Positions 58,460-64,000 of a stretch of DNA of 64,000 nt are shown here, piece after piece. Position numbers and translations under genes: made by a program. Positions within the stretch are counted from its first letter, which is position 1. Each line of letters starts with the position of its first letter. The DNA comes from Fervidobacterium pennivorans DSM 9078 (GTDB taxonomy: Bacteria > Thermotogota > Thermotogae > Thermotogales > Fervidobacteriaceae), in NCBI RefSeq assembly GCF_000235405.2, contig NC_017095.1:372001-436000 (forward strand), read 5' to 3'. Under the pieces are notes generated by a model, which saw only the letters and a list, made by a program, of their open reading frames with translations, searched no databases and was not told where the DNA came from.

Positions 58460-59908
58460 ATGCCAGTTGGTGGTTTGAAAGGTATGGTTTATCATCAAGC
58501 CGGTAAGTTAGTAGCCAGTGTTGTAAGAAAAGCGGATACTCAAACGTTTGCCAAGCTTTTGTTCACGGTGTCGGCATTTAGTAAAGAGCCAGCAAAGAGT
58601 GGTTTGAAGAAACTTGGATTGATGGCTCAAGAGGAACACCCAATGATTAAAAAGTGGATTGAGATTTTCCAGAAATCTTCTCCTAAGGCTGTTGAAAAAA
58701 TTATAAATAACCTTATCATCAATGAATTTGCTATTGGTGAACCTCTCAGGCAAAAACTCATGCACGAACACAAAGTCGTTCTTCCAAAACTCGGAGTTAT
58801 AAGCCCAACCTATGCATGTAACCTTAACTGTGTAGGATGTTACGCTGGATTGTACGGAAGAAAGTATGAGCTTACAAAAGATGAAGTTCGAAGTGTTTTA
58901 AAACAAGGAGAAGAACTCGGAATTTACTTCTGGGTTATTACCGGTGGAGAACCTTTCTACTGGCCACATCTCATGGAGATATTGGAGGAATTTAGCGAGC
59001 ACTACTTCATGATTTACTCCAATGGAATTTTGATAACAGAAGAGAAAGCTAAAAAACTTGCAGAACTTGGAAACGCGACAATATCTATATCCGTGGAAGG
59101 GTTCGAAAATGAAACGGATTGGAGAAGAGGGCACGGAGTTTTCAGAGCAATTCTTAATACATGGGATAGATTGAGAAGATACGGAGTTCCATTTGGAGCA
59201 AGTGTTACGGCCACACGAATGAACCACGATATCATTATGAAAGATGAATTCTGGGACTTTCTTGAAGAAAACGGTGTGGAATATGTGTGGATTTATCAAT
59301 TCATGCCTGTTGGTCAAGACCCTGTTATGGACCTTGTTCCAACCCCGCAGCAAAGGTATGAAAGGTTCTTTAAGACTGAACAAATGAGGCTGAGCGGAAG
59401 GTTCGCATTTGTTGCAGACTTCTGGAACCACGGATTCTTAACACACGGTTGTCTCTCAGCAGGTGCAAAGTATTTCCACGTGAACGCAAAAGGATATGTT
59501 GAACCATGTGTATTCCAACAGTTTGCAGTGGACAGCATTAGGGAAAAGACATTGCTTGAGATATTTAAGTCACCGTTCTTTGAAGCTTATAAGAGGGCAA
59601 TTCCATTCTCCAACAATCTTTTCAGACCATGTCCAATTATCGATAATCCAAAGGTTTTCAGAGCGATGGTTAAGAATTTCAACGCAATTCCACAGCACGA
59701 AGGTTCTGAAAAGACAATTACAGAGCTTGCTCCGGAGCTTGATAAACTCGCAGAAGAATGGAAAAAGTATGCTGATAAGCTCTGGTACGAATACGGATAC
59801 GTGGAAAGATACCCAGTTAACAGGGGTATTTACAACTACGAAACGAGGATGAAGAGATACGCCAACAAAGAAGAAGCGCTGAAAGTTGATAAGAAGATGG
59901 CTTTATAA
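58460..59908 (+). CDS. Radical SAM protein with SPASM-like C-terminus
   Basis: A 482-residue radical SAM enzyme of unknown substrate. After about 110 helical residues comes the 4Fe-4S motif CNLNCVGCY near residue 120 (ISPTYACNLNCVGCYAGLYGRKYELT), then GGEPFYW, YSNGILITEEKAKKLAELGNATISISVEGF and the barrel end. C-terminal cysteines (HGCLSAGAKYFHVNAKGYVEPCVFQQF ... LFRPCPIIDNP) suggest a reduced auxiliary-cluster (SPASM/twitch-type) domain. The ATG at 58460 follows GGAGGGG by seven bases. It is the first gene of an operon with a TetR regulator and an MFS transporter, so its product may be exported or it modifies an envelope component. Confidence 0.88.
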   Translation: MPVGGLKGMVYHQAGKLVASVVRKADTQTFAKLLFTVSAFSKEPAKSGLKKLGLMAQEEHPMIKKWIEIFQKSSPKAVEKIINNLIINEFAIGEPLRQKLMHEHKVVLPKLGVISPTYACNLNCVGCYAGLYGRKYELTKDEVRSVLKQGEELGIYFWVITGGEPFYWPHLMEILEEFSEHYFMIYSNGILITEEKAKKLAELGNATISISVEGFENETDWRRGHGVFRAILNTWDRLRRYGVPFGASVTATRMNHDIIMKDEFWDFLEENGVEYVWIYQFMPVGQDPVMDLVPTPQQRYERFFKTEQMRLSGRFAFVADFWNHGFLTHGCLSAGAKYFHVNAKGYVEPCVFQQFAVDSIREKTLLEIFKSPFFEAYKRAIPFSNNLFRPCPIIDNPKVFRAMVKNFNAIPQHEGSEKTITELAPELDKLAEEWKKYADKLWYEYGYVERYPVNRGIYNYETRMKRYANKEEALKVDKKMAL

Positions 59909-59966
59909 AGTCTGTGAAATTTAAAACTTATATCACTTTAATATGACCAACTCGGGGGCGCTTAAA

Positions 59967-60533
59967 TTGAGTAGTCGTTCGCAGGAAACTAGAAAGAAAA
60001 TCTTAGAAGCTGCAAGGAAATTGTTTGCTGAAAAAGGATACGATGGTGTTAGTATGGAGGACATTGCGCAGGCCTCTGGCGTGCGCAAGTCCCTTATTTA
60101 TTATTACTTTGAGAGCAAAGAAGTTTTGTTTGAAGAGGTTTGGATAGGAGTTATTGAGGAACTTGAGAAAGAATTGTTCCCCGAAGTTGAAAATGAAAAA
60201 AGTATAGCCGGAGCAATAAAGAAACTAATCAAGAAATACGTTGAGTTTACGCTAAATAAATCGGAGCTGAGTAAGTTAATTGCACGCGAACGAATGAATA
60301 TTCTGGAAAACGGGGAAAGTTTATCAAGAGCAAAGGGTAAATATGTCAGTTTACTTAATAAATTAGAGAAGATTTTTGAAAAAGGTAAGCAAGAGGATGT
60401 CTTGAACGATATTGAACCTTCCACAGCAACTGAGATTATCTCAACGGTTGATTCTATTCCTCGTAAAAGCCTTATTAAAAGTGTTGAAGAATTTCTGCTG
60501 AAAGTTATTCTCAAAGAAAAGGTAGAGCACTAA
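59967..60533 (+). CDS. TetR-family transcriptional regulator
   Basis: A 188-residue repressor. The N-terminal helix-turn-helix is textbook TetR (RKKILEAARKLFAEKGYDGVSMEDIAQASGVRKSLIYYYFESKEVLFEEVW); the rest is a helical ligand-binding and dimer domain that gives no hint of ligand. The start is a TTG at 59967, eight bases after GGGGG at 59954-59958; an ATG at 59943 would have no site. It probably binds the palindrome at 58409-58418 and controls its own operon. Confidence 0.88.
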   Translation: MSSRSQETRKKILEAARKLFAEKGYDGVSMEDIAQASGVRKSLIYYYFESKEVLFEEVWIGVIEELEKELFPEVENEKSIAGAIKKLIKKYVEFTLNKSELSKLIARERMNILENGESLSRAKGKYVSLLNKLEKIFEKGKQEDVLNDIEPSTATEIISTVDSIPRKSLIKSVEEFLLKVILKEKVEH

Positions 60534-60563
60534 GTTCCAGTAATGGGTGAGGTGAATTTAAAC

Positions 60564-61766
60564 ATGGATAACGAACTTCCTCAAAAAAGGAAAGCCCTTT
60601 ACTTTGTAATTTTGATGGGATTAGTAAGTTTATTTAGCGATATTACTTACGAAGGCGCAAGGAGTTTGGTAGGTCCTTATCTTGGCTTGCTCGGAGCGTC
60701 CGCCGTTGTTGTGAGTAGTATTGCAGGATTTGGTGAACTTTTAGGGTATACTCTAAGGTTTTTAACTGGAAGATTAGTTGATAAGACACGTAAGTACTGG
60801 TTTTTTGCAATACTAGGTTATTCAATGAACTTGTTTGTAATTCCAGCATTAGCTTTGACAAAGCATTGGTATGCAGCTGCCGTTTTAATTATTTTAGAAC
60901 GCGTAGGAAAGGCTTTGAGAAAACCTGCAAAAGATACTATTACATCTTTTGCAGGAAGCCAACTTGGTTATGGAACAACCTTCGCTATAGAAGAATTCAT
61001 GGACCAAATCGGTGCGACCATTGGTCCATTAATTATGAGTGTAACAATTGCACAGAACATAAAACTTCAAACTGTAGATGCTTATCGTAAAGCCTTTGGT
61101 TTTCTGTTATTTCCAGCTTTGATAACTATAGGAATTATTACGGTGGCAAGGATTCTGGTACCTGAACCGGATAAAATGGAAAAAAACCAGTCCAAGGCAA
61201 GGAATGTCAAGTTTGACAAAGCTTTTTATTTATACCTTATCTCAATTTCTCTCATCGCTTTTGGTTTCGCCGATTTTGCGCTAATTGGCTACCATGTTCA
61301 GAGCAACAAAATATTATCTCCCGTGCTAATTCCTGTAGCGTACATGATTGCCATGATTGTAGATGCTTTCGCAAGTTTAATATTTGGTAGACTTTTTGAT
61401 AAATTTGGAATAGTAATCATGGCTTTTGCATCGTTTATTACCTCATTTTACGCGTTTTTCTCGTTTGGAATGTCAAAAGAAGCGGTATTTTTAGGTTCCG
61501 TGCTTTGGGGTATTGGCATGGGAGCAAATGAATCAATAATGAAAGCTACAGTAGCTAAGCTTGTGAGTTCGGAAATTAGAGGAACGGCATACGGGTTCTT
61601 CAACGCTATTTTTGGCGTAGCCTGGTTTATAGGAAGTGCTGTGCTTGGGATTTTATACGCCATCAACAGGTTTTATCTTATATATCTTGCCCTCTTTACA
61701 CAGTTGCTCGCAGCTGTTTTGCTATTATATTTGTCGATTATGATTAAAAAACAGACCACAGTATAG
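60564..61766 (+). CDS. Major facilitator superfamily transporter
   Basis: A 400-residue, 12-helix transporter. Helix 1 follows RKALYFVILMGLVSLFSDITYEGARSLVGPYLGLLGASAVVVS; the loop 2-3 motif is relaxed (RFLTGRLVDKTRKYW), and helix 7-8 has the matching RLFDKFG. It resembles drug or metabolite exporters of the YfcJ/YfkF-like branch, but the substrate is unknown. The ATG at 60564 follows GAGGTGA by eight bases; an ATG at 60543 is upstream of that site. Last gene of the radical SAM-TetR-MFS operon; a terminator is 46 bases on. Confidence 0.9.
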   Translation: MDNELPQKRKALYFVILMGLVSLFSDITYEGARSLVGPYLGLLGASAVVVSSIAGFGELLGYTLRFLTGRLVDKTRKYWFFAILGYSMNLFVIPALALTKHWYAAAVLIILERVGKALRKPAKDTITSFAGSQLGYGTTFAIEEFMDQIGATIGPLIMSVTIAQNIKLQTVDAYRKAFGFLLFPALITIGIITVARILVPEPDKMEKNQSKARNVKFDKAFYLYLISISLIAFGFADFALIGYHVQSNKILSPVLIPVAYMIAMIVDAFASLIFGRLFDKFGIVIMAFASFITSFYAFFSFGMSKEAVFLGSVLWGIGMGANESIMKATVAKLVSSEIRGTAYGFFNAIFGVAWFIGSAVLGILYAINRFYLIYLALFTQLLAAVLLLYLSIMIKKQTTV

Positions 61767-61811
61767 AACCTTCAGATTTTAGACATACGAACGCAAAAGT
61801 TAGTCATAAAC

Positions 61812-61837
61812 AAAGGGGTGCACATTGCACCCCTTTT
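61812..61837. terminator. Bidirectional terminator between MFS and S1-domain genes
   Basis: AAAGGGGTGCA (61812-61822) and TGCACCCCTTT (61826-61836) pair perfectly around CAT. T-runs occur in both directions (TTTTATT on plus, TTTGTTTATG on minus), fitting two convergent transcription units. Confidence 0.88.
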
Positions 61838-61866
61838 ATTAGTTGTTATCTATGAACCTTCTTGCT

Positions 61867-62229
61867 TTATCTTCTCTTCGTTACGCCCTGTTTTTTGTCA
61901 AGTCTCTTTTTGTATTCCGAGTAAGTCTTTTGGCTGTCTTTTAAGAACTTTTGGAGTTTCTTTTCAAACTCTTCTTTCTTCAGTTCAGCGTCACTCATCT
62001 TTGTTGTTTCTTCTTTGAGTGATAGTTCCCACTTGCCGTCCTTACCCTTTCCTATTATCTTTGCTTCAATCTCCTGACCAACTTTGAGAAAATCTTCGAC
62101 TTTCTGTACATACTGGTTAGAAATCTTTGAAATATGGATGAACCCCTTTTCTCCGTTTTCTAGTTCAACGTTTGCTCCGAATTTGAGTACCTCTGTTACT
62201 TTGCCTTTTACAACTTGGCCAACTTCCAT
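61867..62229 (-). CDS. S1-domain RNA-binding protein (YugI/GSP13-like)
   Basis: A 120-residue protein: one S1 domain at residues 1-72 (EVGQVVKGKVTEVLKFGANVELENGEKGFIHISKISNQYVQKVEDFLKVGQEIEAKIIGKGKDGKWELSLKE), then a Lys/Glu-rich helical tail. Similar small S1 proteins (general stress protein 13, YugI) bind ribosomes or RNA. AGGAGGG lies 8 bases before the ATG at 62229. It is downstream of rpmE on the same strand with 48 bases between, so both are probably co-transcribed from the promoter at 62539-62567. Confidence 0.9.
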   Translation of the reverse strand: MEVGQVVKGKVTEVLKFGANVELENGEKGFIHISKISNQYVQKVEDFLKVGQEIEAKIIGKGKDGKWELSLKEETTKMSDAELKKEEFEKKLQKFLKDSQKTYSEYKKRLDKKQGVTKRR

Positions 62230-62277
62230 AAAATGTAACCCTCCTGAAAGATTAGATTGGAGAAAAATATCAAACTA

Positions 62278-62490
62278 TCAATACTTGCCTTCGTACTTTT
62301 TCTTGAATTTCTGAACACGACCTTCAGTGTCGACTATTAATCCAACACCTCCACTTCCTTTGTATAGTGGATGGCAATTTGAACATACGTCAACTTTGAG
62401 TTGTTCTTTTGTTGTCCAAATCTTGTGCTCCGCACCACATGCACACTTAACTGTTAATAGCCTCATCTCTGGGTGGATACCCTTTCTCAA
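62278..62490 (-). CDS. rpmE: 50S ribosomal protein L31 (zinc-binding type)
   Basis: Ribosomal protein of the large subunit, 70 residues. Four zinc-type cysteine positions are represented by CACG and CSNC ([26 protein letters not shown]), with the standard end [18 protein letters not shown]. The start is a TTG at 62490 ([15 protein letters not shown]), six bases after GGGAGAGGTG; a TTG at 62508 lies upstream of that site. The zinc-binding form suggests the cell has not switched to a zinc-free paralogue, at least in this locus. Confidence 0.94.
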   Translation of the reverse strand: MRKGIHPEMRLLTVKCACGAEHKIWTTKEQLKVDVCSNCHPLYKGSGGVGLIVDTEGRVQKFKKKYEGKY

Positions 62491-62538
62491 CTCACTCACC
62501 TCTCCCAAGTGATTTTTGACTGTATAAATTCACGTTAT

Positions 62539-62567
62539 ATATTACCACTTTCTTTTAAATTTTGCAA
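62539..62567 (-). promoter_or_regulatory. Promoter of rpmE and the S1-domain gene
   Basis: On the minus strand: TTGCAA (62562-62567), 17 bases, TAATAT (62539-62544), 49 bases before the rpmE start and just after the chemoreceptor stop. Confidence 0.55.
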
Positions 62568-62570
62568 GTC

Positions 62571-64000
62571 TTATATTTTTATGTCTTTGAAATTATCTTG
62601 TATCATGTTTAAAAGATTGATGGTCTGTTTCACATTTGCAAAGACATTGTTTATTTCATCTAGGAACCGCTGAATCGATGCACTGATTTCTTCGGCAGTA
62701 GCTGAACTTTCTTCCGAAATAGCAAGTAGATTTTGGATACTTGTTGTTATGCTTTCGAGTTTCTCAGTTTCTGAGTTTAGAGTTGATACCAAAGAATTGA
62801 GTTGTTGCGTAATTTGTGAGATGATGTTACTGGACTCCTTGCTTTCAGTAGCACTTTGGGCAAGTATTTGCGATTGTGCTTTCAATTCTTCGTATCCTTT
62901 GATTATACTCTGACTGAGTCTATCAATTCCATTGGAAACCGAGGACAAAAATTGAGAGATTTTCACAGCGGAAGCTTTACTTTCCTCAGCAAGTTTCCTT
63001 ATTTCGTCTGCGACTACAGCAAAGCCTCTTCCTGCTTCTCCACTTCTTGCTGCTTCTATCGCGGCGTTCAGAGCTAGTAAGTTTGTCTGTTCGGCGATAC
63101 TCATAACAGTGCTTGCGATTTCCATAATTGCGCTTGCTTGATTTCTTAGTTGCTCGCTTTCACTTGCTATAGTTTCAAAATCACTGCTCATAGTCTTCAT
63201 ACCATTTGCTGAGTGTTCTACACTCTTTGCAGCGTTAATTATTTTCTCAACAGCTAAGTTTAAATCGTGAATAATTTGATTTTGCTCGTTTATCGTTCGT
63301 GTAATTGTATCAACGTTTGACGCCACGGTTTCCGAAATTCTTTCAGCATCGTTACTAATTTGAACGGCAGTATCAGCAACTTGTTTTGATAGTTCCTTCA
63401 TGGTATCGATTTGTTCAAGTACCGTTTCCGAAGATTCTAAGGTTTTCTTGGAGAAGTTCATAAGTTCTTCTGTGTCTCCCTGGATGCCTACTAAGAATTC
63501 TCTAAGCTCATTGATGGCCTCTGAATTAATTTTAGAGACTTCTTCGAAGTTTCTTTCACCTTTTATTTGTACCAGAGTATTAAAATCTTTTTGTTTGTAA
63601 ACTTTGCTAATCTCTTTTAGTCCATCAAGACCTTTTCTGAAATCTTTCAATCCAAACATAACGCCAATGAGTGCAAGTATCGAAGTTAAAGTTGCTCCAA
63701 TAAGTGGTCCGAAGAATTTGGTCAAAAGGAAAGTGGCGACGAATGTAAATACAGGGAATATTATTGTATAGGTTGTAATGAAGTCTTTTAAAGTCCACAA
63801 ACTCAAAGCTCGGTAGCTTTTCAAGCTTATAGTCTTACCGTACGGTTTCGTTGAGCGGACCTTTACTTCGACGAAGCTTCCCGAAGATGAAGAACCCTGG
63901 TCAAGTATTTCTATTTCAATCGGGTCATTGAAAAACTCAGATGCACCTTTGAGCAGTCCCAAAAAGTAATATCTGAAATCTCTGTGGGATTGATATCTAA
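62571..64000 (-). CDS. H-NOX-linked methyl-accepting chemotaxis protein (5' end outside window)
   Basis: The frame is open to the window edge, so the TTG at 63962 is not the start. The first visible codons read [37 protein letters not shown] (63981-63995) fits the YxSxR haem-propionate motif of H-NOX domains, and the following segment matches the end of the H-NOX fold in the Thermoanaerobacter Tar4H receptor. Then come two hydrophobic segments ([21 protein letters not shown] and [19 protein letters not shown]), a linker, and a chemoreceptor signalling domain with the conserved tip ([41 protein letters not shown]). The receptor probably senses NO or O2 inside the cell and signals to CheA. The haem-ligand histidine lies outside the window. 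Confidence 0.85.
   Translation of the reverse strand, partial: RYQSHRDFRYYFLGLLKGASEFFNDPIEIEILDQGSSSSGSFVEVKVRSTKPYGKTISLKSYRALSLWTLKDFITTYTIIFPVFTFVATFLLTKFFGPLIGATLTSILALIGVMFGLKDFRKGLDGLKEISKVYKQKDFNTLVQIKGERNFEEVSKINSEAINELREFLVGIQGDTEELMNFSKKTLESSETVLEQIDTMKELSKQVADTAVQISNDAERISETVASNVDTITRTINEQNQIIHDLNLAVEKIINAAKSVEHSANGMKTMSSDFETIASESEQLRNQASAIMEIASTVMSIAEQTNLLALNAAIEAARSGEAGRGFAVVADEIRKLAEESKASAVKISQFLSSVSNGIDRLSQSIIKGYEELKAQSQILAQSATESKESSNIISQITQQLNSLVSTLNSETEKLESITTSIQNLLAISEESSATAEEISASIQRFLDEINNVFANVKQTINLLNMIQDNFKDIKI

Noticed and set aside
1-64000. CRISPR arrays, tRNA and rRNA genes.
   Set aside because: No regularly spaced direct repeats or tRNA-like cloverleaf segments were recognised by reading; a covariance-model scan could not be run.

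Overview
The window looks like chromosomal DNA of a thermophilic member of the Thermotogales, most likely Fervidobacterium or a close relative. This is inferred from the AT-rich, lysine/glutamate/isoleucine-heavy proteins, strong GGAGG-type ribosome binding sites, frequent GTG and TTG starts, a two-gene exporter matching the Thermotoga maritima TM287/TM288 pattern, and an H-NOX chemoreceptor of the kind known from anaerobic thermophiles. No tRNA, rRNA or CRISPR array was seen. Most genes are housekeeping, interrupted by four insertion sequences.

Layout. Bases 1-4515 (+): end of hflX, an M23 peptidase, a zinc-ribbon protein, metK, rpsT and an acidic protein. 4584-5821: an IS3-type element with a -1 frameshift site. 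5860-21736 (all -): reading leftwards, ftsQ-like, ftsA, ftsZ, a GspE/PilB ATPase, a membrane protein, ahcY, an RNase G/E, a TGS-domain nucleoside kinase, a DtxR-like regulator, a small protein, a GNAT acetyltransferase, then a cobalamin adenosyltransferase/hutH/chemoreceptor operon.

21881-29860: two identical 1059-bp insertion sequences in opposite orientation bracket a 5.9 kb block: a repair and nucleotide-sugar operon (family 4 uracil-DNA glycosylase, DtxR-like regulator, epimerase, rarA, macro domain) and a sulfatase-modifying-factor/PDZ protein. Their 8-bp flanks are exchanged in the way expected if replicative transposition inverted the block. Two strong promoters stranded outside the block fit this. 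30137-34406 (-): a MarR-controlled heterodimeric ABC exporter.

34542-47107 (all +) is a long, tightly spaced gene run: membrane protein, ruvB, yggS, yggT, NAD kinase, PhoU-like protein, a very large fusion of an LptF/LptG-type permease with an OstA/LptD-like region (apparently starting at CTG), tilS, ftsH, a hotdog protein and a radical SAM protein. 47133-48709 is an IS1182-like element with a broken transposase, sitting in a duplicated bidirectional terminator. 48750-55752 (-) is a ROK-regulated oligopeptide/oligosaccharide ABC transporter. 56093-58284 (-) holds rsmE, a MalK/UgpC-type ATPase and an orphan Phd/YefM-like antitoxin. 58460-61766 (+) is a radical SAM/TetR/MFS operon with a TetR-type operator. 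61867-64000 (-) holds an S1-domain protein, rpmE and a chemoreceptor whose upstream part, cut by the window edge, shows the end of an H-NOX haem domain.
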